Assembly: GCA_964498065.1 (NCBI GenBank)
Contig: CAZCFZ010000011.1
Location: 18,872 to 82,871, forward strand
Length of the DNA: 64,000 bases
Direction of reading: 5' to 3'
From: FEN-1297 sp964498065
GTDB taxonomy: Bacteria; Bacteroidota; Ignavibacteria; Ignavibacteriales; Ignavibacteriaceae
Of the stretch, positions 43,149 through 51,772 are shown one piece after another (within the stretch, counting starts at the first letter, position 1; every line of letters starts with the position of its first letter). The position numbers were made by a program, and so were the translations under genes. Under the pieces are notes generated by a model. It was not told the DNA's origin. It saw nothing but the letters and a program-made list of their open reading frames with translations, and made no database searches.

Positions 43149-43338
43149 TATTAGTAGGGTAAAAAATGTAATCTAGAGAAATGTTTAAAAGAAGAGACTT
43201 TTTACTACTTAACAAAAACAGGTCGTATTTTCATTGTTGGATCACTTCAAAAATATTCCAATTATGCAATTTAATCGTCAATTCATAATAGACGTGTAAT
43301 AAAACACTATTTACCTCATTTACAGCAGAAAATTTATA
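43149..43338. other. Intergenic stretch after the hybrid kinase
   Basis: AT-rich sequence between the stop of the large kinase and the TonB-like promoter. No open frame with features, no strong hairpin and no repeat were found. Confidence 0.4.
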
Positions 43339-46300
43339 TTAATTTTTATCATCCAATATTGTTTTGATTAATTTTAATAACTCAAATTTTGTAAACGGTT
43401 TTGATATGTAGTGAGTTAATCCCCGGGATAAAAATTCGCGTTTATCATTTTTCATTGCAAATCCGGTAACTGCTACAACAGGCGTTTTTTCATAACCTGG
43501 AATATTCCTGATTTCTTGAGTTACTTCCATACCGTTCATTCCTGTACCTAATCCTATATCCATTAAAATAAGATCATATTTATTCTCCGCAGCAAATTTA
43601 ATTGCCCCGGCTCCGTCGTTTGCTGTGTGTATAGTAAAATATTTATTAAGTATATAATTTAAGTAATTTAAACTAACCTCATCGTTATCGACAACAAGAA
43701 CTTTCATCATAGTATGTTCTTTAAATGGATTATCCGGTTGTTTTTCAATTTTTTCAGCTTTTTTTATTTCCGGTTGAGTTAAAGGAAATTTCACTATGAA
43801 AGTTGAACCTTTACCCAGTTCACTTTCTACCGAAATATTTCCATTCATTAATTCAACAGATTTTTTAGTTAAAGTAAGGCCCAAACCTGTTCCTTCGAAA
43901 TGTCTATTATATCCTTCGCTAACCTGCCGGAATTCTTCAAAAATAATATCCAAACTATCTTTTGGAATTCCGATTCCGCTGTCTTTAATTTTTATTGTCG
44001 ACCATGACAAACCGTGATTTACTTCCGAATCAACTTCAATAATAATTCCGCCTTGCACGGTAAACTTAAGTGCATTGTTTATCAAATTGTTTATTATTTG
44101 TACAAAAATTCTTTCGTCAACATTGGAATATACATTCTCCTTAATAGAGGTCTTTATATAAAGATTTTTAGAAATAGCAAATCCTTCAAAGTTCTTTAAA
44201 ACTTCTTTTATTAATCGGCCGATATTTATTTTTCTAAATAAAAATTCATGTTTATTCGATTCCAGCCTGGCTAAATCCAATAAATTGTTAAGTGTATCAA
44301 GAAGCCTTTTACCGCTGGAATAAATGGTACTTGCCATATCTTTATAATATTGATTTTTTAATTCGTTTTTTAATAATTCCGAAAAACCCAGTACGCCTAT
44401 CATTGGGGTTCTTAATTCATGACTCATATTAGCTAAGAAATTAGATTTCAGCCTGTTCATTTCCTCCGCCTTTTCTTTTGCAGTCTTTAATTCTAATTCA
44501 TAGGCTTTCCTATCTGAAATATCCCTAAAAATACTTAATACAAGTATAGAATGATTTATTTCAATTACTGAATTTGATACATCCACCCATAATTTCCTGC
44601 CGTTCCAAAGTTCAATTTCTGCCTCTTGTTTACTAACATATCTTTTATTTCTAATATTATCCTTAAAAATTATAGAAGCATTATCAACCGGTTTATAAAT
44701 AAGTTGGTAAATTTGACCCAATAATTCATTTTCAGACTTCTCGAATAAATTACAGAATGCTTTGTTCACTCTTATTATTATTCCATCATCATTGCAAAGT
44801 CTCATCGCATCTTTGGAACTTTCCCAGACAGATCGAAATTCGACCTCGGATCTTAATATTAATTGTTCCGTTTTCTTACGTTCCGTTATATCTACTATTG
44901 TACCCATTACGGCTTTACCGTTTTCATAATCTATCAATTCGGTAAATAAAAGGGCGTCTATTTTACTACCTGATTTGGTTTTTAATATATATTCTATTTG
45001 TGTTACATTTTTACCTTCTAGATGAGATTTATAACTTTCAACTAACCGGTTTTTATACTTCGAATCAATTAATATTAAAAAATCAAAATTTGAATCATAA
45101 AATTCCTCACGGCTGTAACCCATCAACTCAACACATTTTTGATTTACATACACAACTTTACCTTCATAACTTATAAATATCATGTTGGGTGATTGTTCTG
45201 CAAGATAACGGAACTTTGACTCACTTTTCTTCAATTGTTCAATTGAATTTTTCCTCTCGGTAATATCTTCTTTAACGGCAAGATAATGTGTTGTTTCACC
45301 ATTTGAATTTAATATAGGCGATATAGTAGCAGATTCCCAAATTAAGGTACCGTCTTTCATTTTATCCAAAAATTCTCCACGCCACTCCTTACCGGAGGAA
45401 AGAGTTTTCCACATTTTTTTGTATTCATCTATACTTGTATGGCCGGATTTTAAGATATTCGGATTCTTACCAATAACTTCTTCCCTTGAATAACCTGTCA
45501 GTTCACAAAAATGAGGATTCACATATTCTATTTTCGCTTCCAAATTGGTAATAAGTATACTTATAGGACTTTGCTCAACAGCTTGAGATAATTTATTAAT
45601 TTCCTCTACGGTTTTATTACGTTCAGTAACATCTCTGGCAACTGAAACAATGTATTCTCGTTCAAGTCTTATCAGCTTAACATTAGTTTCTACAGGAAAC
45701 CTGGTACCGTTTTTTCTATAATGAAAACGCTGTACTACCATTGAGCCGAATTTTTTTAAGTCAGAATCTGTTGTCATAAATCTTTTGGGATCAATATCTC
45801 TATCAACATCAAAAATTGTCTTCGATAATAATTCTTCTCTTGTATAGCCGAGGCTTTTCCAAGCATTGTCATTAACGTCAATAAATTTGCCGGTTTGCGG
45901 ATCAATAATCTCTATAGAATCGTTTAATTGGTTGATTAGTGCGTTAAAAAGGACTAATGAAGCTTCGTTTTTTTTCCGTTGTGTAATGTCTACCGTATTG
46001 CCCAGTATTGCAGCTTTACCTTCATAATTTATAATATTTCCCCTAAATTCAACATCTATAATACGGCCGCTTTTCGAAATGATTTTAAACTCATATTCAT
46101 CCGGAGGTGAATTACCCTTTAATCTTTGTACCGCACGTTCTTTGACCAAATCACGGTCATCAGGATGAACCAAATCCCAAAAATATTTATTCAGCAATTC
46201 ATTTTGAGGATACTCGGTCAATTGAATCATAATTGGGTTTACATACTTAAATCGATTATCCTGAACAATAAAAATAGCCATGGCGGCATTTTCGGAAAAT

Positions 46301-47355
46301 TTTTTAAAGCGCTCTTCGCTTTCAACTATTTTCTCCAGCAGGCTTTTCTTTTCATTGGAATATTTTAACTCCTCCTTAATCTTTGCCTGACTTCTATAAA
46401 ATTTAATAAGGTAAAAAGTAACTAATAATAATAGAATTATAACTGCAGTGAGCAAAAGTATTGTATTATAGCCAGCATTATTCAAGTAGCTTAGTATATT
46501 TTCGTTTGATGTAGATACTACTGTCTTCCATTGTTCGTTATTTAATTTTATTGTACTGAATGAAGCAGTTTTTTCTCTATGACCTTTCAAAACATACTTC
46601 ACTGTCCCGTTTTTGTTTGCTTCAATTATATTTAGGTAAGATTTATCGGCGTGGCAGTTCATACATTTCCCGGTAATATTGTCAACTCTTCTGGTTTCCA
46701 TTTGAGGATGATCCGATTGAAACAGTATATTCCCCTCAATATCCATTACCCATAACGAATAAATATTTTTTTCTATATGAAGCTGTATTCTATTAAGATT
46801 GAAAAAATTATCTGCGTTAATTTTATAAGCGACAAAAATGTAGAAAGTTCTTCCCGTTCTATTTTTTTTATTTTCGGAGGATTTTATCGGGATGTAAATA
46901 ATAAAGTTACTTGCTTCCTCTTTCTTGCTACCAAAATTTTTTTCGTCATCAATAAAATAACTTAATCCGCCTTTTATACAATCCTTTATTATAGTCGGCT
47001 CTAATTTAGCAGGAAACGCATTATTGTTACTTGACTTAACAATAATTCCGTATTTGTTATAATATGCTATACTCTCTACATATGGCTGAAAAGATTTTCT
47101 AAAAAGTTCACCGTTTCTGGTTAGTTCAATTAAATCATTTGAGCTTCCATTTTTATAAATAAAATTTGTAAAATTTACAATTATATTTACTCTATCTGTA
47201 AAAGTGGAACTAATATCATCGGCTATATATTGCTGGTGATTATTAAATTCGGTAAATAATTGTTTTTCAGAAGATTTATATATAACGTATATAAAGAAGA
47301 TGACGGATAAAAACAACACACCGGATATCACCAAAATCAATCTATACTTTTTCAT
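43339..47355 (-). CDS. Multi-PAS hybrid histidine kinase with a periplasmic CxxCH (c-heme) sensor
   Basis: 1338 aa. Membrane helices at about 5-27 and 296-318 enclose a periplasmic Cache-like sensor of about 265 residues. It holds a single CMNCH motif (231-235), the c-type heme attachment signature. Five PAS domains follow (about 347-460, 465-580, 590-702, 712-826, 838-950). HisKA has His979 (FLANMSHELRTPM), HATPase has DSGIGI and GTGLGL, and a C-terminal receiver has phospho-Asp1266 (LILMDIGLG). The architecture suggests a redox, oxygen or NO sensor. Heme binding is inferred from the motif alone. The downstream output regulator is not in this operon. Confidence 0.95.
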   Translation of the reverse strand: MKKYRLILVISGVLFLSVIFFIYVIYKSSEKQLFTEFNNHQQYIADDISSTFTDRVNIIVNFTNFIYKNGSSNDLIELTRNGELFRKSFQPYVESIAYYNKYGIIVKSSNNNAFPAKLEPTIIKDCIKGGLSYFIDDEKNFGSKKEEASNFIIYIPIKSSENKKNRTGRTFYIFVAYKINADNFFNLNRIQLHIEKNIYSLWVMDIEGNILFQSDHPQMETRRVDNITGKCMNCHADKSYLNIIEANKNGTVKYVLKGHREKTASFSTIKLNNEQWKTVVSTSNENILSYLNNAGYNTILLLTAVIILLLLVTFYLIKFYRSQAKIKEELKYSNEKKSLLEKIVESEERFKKFSENAAMAIFIVQDNRFKYVNPIMIQLTEYPQNELLNKYFWDLVHPDDRDLVKERAVQRLKGNSPPDEYEFKIISKSGRIIDVEFRGNIINYEGKAAILGNTVDITQRKKNEASLVLFNALINQLNDSIEIIDPQTGKFIDVNDNAWKSLGYTREELLSKTIFDVDRDIDPKRFMTTDSDLKKFGSMVVQRFHYRKNGTRFPVETNVKLIRLEREYIVSVARDVTERNKTVEEINKLSQAVEQSPISILITNLEAKIEYVNPHFCELTGYSREEVIGKNPNILKSGHTSIDEYKKMWKTLSSGKEWRGEFLDKMKDGTLIWESATISPILNSNGETTHYLAVKEDITERKNSIEQLKKSESKFRYLAEQSPNMIFISYEGKVVYVNQKCVELMGYSREEFYDSNFDFLILIDSKYKNRLVESYKSHLEGKNVTQIEYILKTKSGSKIDALLFTELIDYENGKAVMGTIVDITERKKTEQLILRSEVEFRSVWESSKDAMRLCNDDGIIIRVNKAFCNLFEKSENELLGQIYQLIYKPVDNASIIFKDNIRNKRYVSKQEAEIELWNGRKLWVDVSNSVIEINHSILVLSIFRDISDRKAYELELKTAKEKAEEMNRLKSNFLANMSHELRTPMIGVLGFSELLKNELKNQYYKDMASTIYSSGKRLLDTLNNLLDLARLESNKHEFLFRKINIGRLIKEVLKNFEGFAISKNLYIKTSIKENVYSNVDERIFVQIINNLINNALKFTVQGGIIIEVDSEVNHGLSWSTIKIKDSGIGIPKDSLDIIFEEFRQVSEGYNRHFEGTGLGLTLTKKSVELMNGNISVESELGKGSTFIVKFPLTQPEIKKAEKIEKQPDNPFKEHTMMKVLVVDNDEVSLNYLNYILNKYFTIHTANDGAGAIKFAAENKYDLILMDIGLGTGMNGMEVTQEIRNIPGYEKTPVVAVTGFAMKNDKREFLSRGLTHYISKPFTKFELLKLIKTILDDKN

Positions 47356-47399
47356 ATCTTTTCAAATATTTCGAGTCAATTTAAGGCAACTACGCAAAA

Positions 47400-47428
47400 T
47401 TTATACTAATAATAATACAATTATTCAA
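47400..47428 (-). promoter_or_regulatory. Possible housekeeping promoter of the hybrid kinase
   Basis: Minus strand TTGAAT (47423-47428), 17 bases, TATAAA (47400-47405), about 45 bases before the ATG at 47355. The spacing is ideal for a sigma-70-type promoter, but the region is AT-rich. Confidence 0.38.
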
Positions 47429-47480
47429 ATAAAGAAAATAGTTTGAAACATAAAGCGGCAGGTGCTAATTATTACTCCTT

Positions 47481-47945
47481 TTAATTTTGATATTCAAAAA
47501 TAATTTTTTCCAGGTCAATTAATGTAATCAACCTGTCTTCCAGTTTGGCAATTGCCATTATAAACTCAGAAGTTGTACCGCTTACAATTTCAGGCGGCGG
47601 TTCGGTAATATTTTTAGGAATTCTTAATACCTCTTTTACAGCATCTACTATAAAACCAACTGTCTTTCCTCTTACTTCTATTACTATTATCCGCGTATTC
47701 TTATCGTGTTCTTTTCTTTCAAAACCCAATTTCGACCTTAAATCAATTACAGGTATCACCCTTCCTCTCAAATTCACAACGCCATCCACAAAATATGGAG
47801 CATTTGGGACTTTGGTTATTTGCAGCATCCTGTTAATTTCCTGCACAAATAAGATATTCACTCCAAATTCCTCATTACCTATAATAAAGCTTACTAATTG
47901 GAGTATTTCGGATAAATCCTTTTTTTGTTCTTCAACTTCGGGCAT
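47481..47945 (-). CDS. cheW: Chemotaxis coupling protein CheW
   Basis: 154 aa, single CheW domain: LQLVSFIIGNEEFGVNILFV, VPNAPYFVDGVVNLRGRVIP, VIDLRSKLGFERKEHDKNT and VGFIVDAVKEVLRIPKN. It bridges the MCP tip and CheA P5. It stands apart from the che operon but carries its own sigma-28 promoter at 47997-48023. The hybrid kinase is 125 bases downstream. Confidence 0.96.
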   Translation of the reverse strand: MPEVEEQKKDLSEILQLVSFIIGNEEFGVNILFVQEINRMLQITKVPNAPYFVDGVVNLRGRVIPVIDLRSKLGFERKEHDKNTRIIVIEVRGKTVGFIVDAVKEVLRIPKNITEPPPEIVSGTTSEFIMAIAKLEDRLITLIDLEKIIFEYQN

Positions 47946-47996
47946 TCTTCACTCCTGATTAATGCTATTATATTAGCTCTAAATATTCCACCCTAA

Positions 47997-48023
47997 TTAT
48001 CGAATTACCGGGGAAATTCTTTA
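47997..48023 (-). promoter_or_regulatory. Sigma-28 (FliA) promoter of cheW
   Basis: Minus strand TAAA (48020-48023), 15 bases, TTCGATAA (47997-48004), 52 bases upstream of the cheW ATG. Exact match to the pattern seen at fliC, flgM and the che operon. Confidence 0.7.
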
Positions 48024-48259
48024 GGAAAAATTTATTTTATCTTTAAGATTACGGCTTTTAAATAATTGAGTGAATAAAAAGAAAGGATAAGAATCACAAG
48101 GACAAATTTTAATCCTAAAAATTTGCGCGAATACCTTTATATTATAAAACAGACAATGTAACTTTGTACCTGGAAAAAACAGCGGATATATAAAATAAAG
48201 AAATATAACTATCAATACACTTTAATAGAAAAAGTTTTAATTTTTTATTGCTAAGTTAT
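48024..48259. other. AT-rich stretch between the divergent cheW and kinase promoters
   Basis: No convincing gene is seen. A 64-codon frame (48021-48215, minus) has Phe/Ile-rich sequence and would overlap the cheW -35 element, so it is probably chance. Confidence 0.5.
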
Positions 48260-48295
48260 GTAAAATATTATAATTACAGACTGATAATATTTTAC
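48260..48295 (+). promoter_or_regulatory. 12-bp perfect inverted repeat overlapping a sigma-28-like promoter
   Basis: GTAAAATATTAT (48260-48271) and ATAATATTTTAC (48284-48295) are perfect inverted copies, 12 bases apart. The same bases read TAAA (48261-48264), a 15-base spacer, then ACTGATAA (48280-48287), one mismatch from the sigma-28 pattern on the plus strand, 63 bases before the kinase ATG. It may be an operator on a promoter; a terminator is unlikely because no T run follows. Confidence 0.45.
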
Positions 48296-48349
48296 AGTAT
48301 AGCTAATATATAATTTCTGACGGGATATATTAAAAGGAGAAAAGGATAA

Positions 48350-49162
48350 ATGGAATTAATGAAAGAAATACGGAACATTAGTAATAATTTGGATCCCAAT
48401 AATAAAAATGAAGAATTTTTATCGGAAATTAATGTTAAGTTAAAAGAGTCTGAAAATAGACTAAGAGAGCTTAGTGAAAGGAAAGATAAATTTTTCTCCA
48501 TAATTTCACACGATCTTAGGAATCCCTTCCATGCATTAATAGGGATGTCGGATTTGTTAGTAAACAATATTGATGACCTCTCCAAAGATGAATTAAAAAC
48601 TATCGGCGAAGGGATTAACAAATCGGCAAAGAATTTATTGAATTTAGTTGACAATCTTCTCGAATGGTCTAGAATTCAATCCGATAAAATAAATATTAAA
48701 CCTTCAACTTTTAAACTTTATCCGTTTGTAAATAAGATTATTTCCGTTCTGGAAGGAAATGCAATAAATAAAAAAATTCAAATAGAAAATATTATAGATA
48801 ATAATATAAAAGTTACCGCCGACAAGGTTATGCTGACTTCCATAATACAAAATTTACTTTCCAATGCAATTAAATTTACAGGAGAAGGAGGGTATATAAT
48901 AATATCTCAAAAATCTAATGATAAAATAATTGAGATCAGTATAAAAGATACCGGGACCGGCATGGATTCCGAGACTCTAAGAAAATTATTTATTTTAGGT
49001 GAAAAAAATTCCAAACCGGGGACTGCAGATGAAAAAGGGTCCGGACTGGGATTGATTTTATGCAGGGAACTCGTAGAAAAAAACGGCGGCAAAATTTATG
49101 TGGACAGTAAATTAAACAGAGGTACAACAATTAGTTTTTCCCTCCCCATAGTTAATTTATAA
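48350..49162 (+). CDS. Soluble sensorless histidine kinase
   Basis: 270 aa: a coiled-coil N-terminus (1-46), then HisKA with His54 (FFSIISHDLRNPF), N-box SIIQNLLSNAIKFTGEGGYI, DTGTGM and GSGLGL. There is no membrane helix or PAS domain. The H-box is close to that of the next gene (LFSIISHDLRSPF), so the two are related by duplication. An AAAAGGAGAAAAGG ribosome site precedes the ATG at 48350. The sensor input must come from a partner or from the coiled coil. No receiver gene is adjacent on this strand. Confidence 0.93.
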   Translation: MELMKEIRNISNNLDPNNKNEEFLSEINVKLKESENRLRELSERKDKFFSIISHDLRNPFHALIGMSDLLVNNIDDLSKDELKTIGEGINKSAKNLLNLVDNLLEWSRIQSDKINIKPSTFKLYPFVNKIISVLEGNAINKKIQIENIIDNNIKVTADKVMLTSIIQNLLSNAIKFTGEGGYIIISQKSNDKIIEISIKDTGTGMDSETLRKLFILGEKNSKPGTADEKGSGLGLILCRELVEKNGGKIYVDSKLNRGTTISFSLPIVNL

Positions 49163-49315
49163 TTTTTCATAAAATTAGTTAAAATATTTAAATTTTTTAT
49201 CGATTATTAATTTGATGAACTATTATGTCATAACTTTTTAAGGGAAGAAAATGTTCAGACAGAATAGGATTAAGCTAAACTACATCCCTATGGCCTAAAA
49301 TAGGATGGGTTTTTG
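49163..49315 (+). other. Leader of the second plus-strand kinase with a stem overlapping the ribosome site
   Basis: An imperfect hairpin pairs CATCCCTAT (49283-49291) with ATAGGATG (49300-49307) and contains the AGGA ribosome site. It could modulate translation. AATAGGAT occurs twice (49263-49270, 49299-49306). No promoter motif stands out. Confidence 0.3.
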
Positions 49316-51670
49316 GTGAAAACTAGAATTTTAATAGTTGATGGGGAATCGATCTTTGGTAAATTATTTGCAGCGGAAATAGAAAAATTAGGTTATAAGG
49401 TTATTGCAGTAATTTCAAAGACTAAAGAGGCTTCCTTTTATATCGAAAAAGGTAAAGTTGATATTATCTTTATTGAAGCTTCTAAGAGTATTCCTACTAA
49501 ATTATTAAAGTATTTAAACTTCATTTGTTCGCGTTTTAATATCCCGGTAATTTTAATTGTCAACTCAATTAATAAGGAAATTCCGGAATATGGAAAGAAT
49601 CCACAGCTATTTACATCCTTAATCAAACCATATAATCTGCACGAACTTAAAATTACAATCGAATTAGCATTATTAAAAGCCAACCAAATAAAAAGTAATA
49701 GCGATTTAAGTTGGCTTATAAAAATAGAGAGAAATATTATTCTGATTATAAATTCTGCCTATAACAGTAAAAAATTGATCAGAGATGTTTGCCGTAGCCT
49801 GGTATTAAAGTCTAAATTTCAGGCAGCGTTTATTGTTTTACTGGATAATACCAAAAATATAACTTATTCTGCACAGGCAGGTTTAAAAAACATTAAAGCT
49901 ATAAAAAAATCATTCAAAAAAGACAATCCTTCCCTCTGGGTAAATAAGGTTTTGTCAAATGATAATATTGTTGAAGTTGATAATTTAAAAAACATAATGC
50001 AGCCTTTTTTAAATAATAATCAACAACCTTTAAATATCAGACTTAAATCTGATAAAAATACTTTAGGACTAATATCCGTCATTTTGGAGAAACGAAGAGT
50101 ATCAAGAGATGAAAAAATTATTTTAAAAAATATTGCGTCATATATAGCATATTCTATCAACAATATTGAAATAAAAAATAAAAATCTGGAAGAATTACTG
50201 ACTCGATCCAAAGCTAAATTCCGGATGGTTATTGAAAACGCTACAGACATAATATTTACTGCTAATCAAGACGGTAATTTTACATACGTTAATAATGCCG
50301 GGCTTATCAATACAGGCTATTCCGAACATGAATTACTTAAATCCAATTACCTGGATTTAATTCTGGAAGAATATAAAGACTCGGTAAGGAATTTCTACAA
50401 GAAACAGTTTGAATTAAAGCAAACCTCGGCCTACATTGAATATCCTTTTCGCGTTAAGACAGGTGAAATAAAATGGTACGGCCAGAATTCTACTTTGATA
50501 TTGGAAGATAATATTTTCAAAGGTTTCCATTGTATCTCGAGGGATATAACAGAGAGAAAGCAATTTGAAGCTGAACTTAACAAAAGACAAAGTGAGATAA
50601 CTACATTAGTTGATAATTTACCCGCTTTAGCATTTTTAAAAGATTTAAACGGACGTTATATAATTGCAAATCAAAAATTCTGCGACGCAATGGGCGTTAC
50701 AAAAAATCAGCTTATAGGAAAAACAGATTTTGACTTTTTACCGGAAGAACAAGCGGAATCATATTATACGGAGGATTTAAGAGTTATTGAATCGGGAGAA
50801 ATGCAATATGTACTTAAAGAAAATGTATTAATTAATAATAAATATTTAACTATCGGGACGAGAAAAGTACCTCTTAAAGACGAAAAAGGTATTGTGTTCG
50901 GTTTAATTGGTCTTGGATTTGATATTACTGAACATAAAGAAGCTGAGGAAGCTATTAAAAAATATACAAAAGAACTTGAAGAACTAAATGCTAATAAGGA
51001 TAAACTTTTCTCAATAATTTCGCACGACTTAAGAAGCCCGTTTCAAGGATTATTAGGACTTTCAAGTGCTATTGTTAATGAATATGACAACCTTAGCCAT
51101 GACGAAATTCAGATGTTTTTAGAAAGCATTAATAACACAGCCCAAAATCTTTATAATTTAATAGAAAATCTGCTTCAATGGTCGAGAGTTCAAAGAAGCA
51201 ATATAAAAATGAACCTTATGAAAATTGAGCTGCACGATGAAATCGAATATATTATAAGTTTAATTCAAAACAACGCGGCAAAGAAAAATATTCAAATTAT
51301 AAATGAAACCGCTAAAGGAATTATCGTTAATTCGGATGTAAATATTTTAAATTCAACTCTGCAAAATTTAATTTCAAATGCCGTTAAATTTACTAATCCT
51401 GATGGAAAGGTTATCATTTCTGCAGTTAAAAAGGGAAATGTTGTGGAATTAATGGTTAAGGATAACGGAGTAGGGATCTCCGAAGAAAATCTCGGCAAGC
51501 TTTTTCGAATTGATATCAGGCATTCCACGCCCGGTACGGGAATGGAGTCAGGAACAGGTCTCGGATTAATTATCTGCAAAGAGCTTATTGAAATTCAGGG
51601 AGGCACAATCAGCGTTAAAAGTAAACCGGGTAGAGGAACGGAATTTATAGTAACACTTCAACAGCACTAA
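49316..51670 (+). CDS. Soluble pseudo-receiver/GAF/PAS/PAS histidine kinase
   Basis: About 784 aa from GTG at 49316 (TTG at 49313 is also possible). The N-terminal receiver fold (1-120) is degenerate. The acidic pair reads D9 G10, and the phospho-accepting Asp is Glu54 (DIIFIEASK), although the Lys in SLIKPYNL is kept. A GAF-like region follows (about 128-285), then PAS (300-415), PAS (425-545) and HisKA with His570 (LFSIISHDLRSPF). An ATPase with DNGVGI and GTGLGL ends the protein. The kinase half looks intact. The receiver cannot be phosphorylated in the usual way. There is no membrane segment. Confidence 0.93.
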   Translation: MKTRILIVDGESIFGKLFAAEIEKLGYKVIAVISKTKEASFYIEKGKVDIIFIEASKSIPTKLLKYLNFICSRFNIPVILIVNSINKEIPEYGKNPQLFTSLIKPYNLHELKITIELALLKANQIKSNSDLSWLIKIERNIILIINSAYNSKKLIRDVCRSLVLKSKFQAAFIVLLDNTKNITYSAQAGLKNIKAIKKSFKKDNPSLWVNKVLSNDNIVEVDNLKNIMQPFLNNNQQPLNIRLKSDKNTLGLISVILEKRRVSRDEKIILKNIASYIAYSINNIEIKNKNLEELLTRSKAKFRMVIENATDIIFTANQDGNFTYVNNAGLINTGYSEHELLKSNYLDLILEEYKDSVRNFYKKQFELKQTSAYIEYPFRVKTGEIKWYGQNSTLILEDNIFKGFHCISRDITERKQFEAELNKRQSEITTLVDNLPALAFLKDLNGRYIIANQKFCDAMGVTKNQLIGKTDFDFLPEEQAESYYTEDLRVIESGEMQYVLKENVLINNKYLTIGTRKVPLKDEKGIVFGLIGLGFDITEHKEAEEAIKKYTKELEELNANKDKLFSIISHDLRSPFQGLLGLSSAIVNEYDNLSHDEIQMFLESINNTAQNLYNLIENLLQWSRVQRSNIKMNLMKIELHDEIEYIISLIQNNAAKKNIQIINETAKGIIVNSDVNILNSTLQNLISNAVKFTNPDGKVIISAVKKGNVVELMVKDNGVGISEENLGKLFRIDIRHSTPGTGMESGTGLGLIICKELIEIQGGTISVKSKPGRGTEFIVTLQQH

Positions 51671-51772
51671 TAAACACTCGTTAAAATTATTTCCAACATT
51701 TTATTAAATTAAGTCCTAAATTAAATTAATCTTAAATATTAAGGTATTATAAATAAACTTTAATCTCTCATA

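Noticed and set aside
47545..47958. 137-codon frame antisense to cheW
   Set aside because: Complement of a strongly conserved CheW gene; no family features.
48021..48215. 64-codon Phe/Ile-rich frame upstream of cheW
   Set aside because: Overlaps the cheW sigma-28 -35 element and reflects AT-rich composition.
48292..48654. 120-codon frame antisense to the first plus-strand kinase
   Set aside because: Covers the kinase H-box on the opposite strand; the kinase is clearly the real gene.
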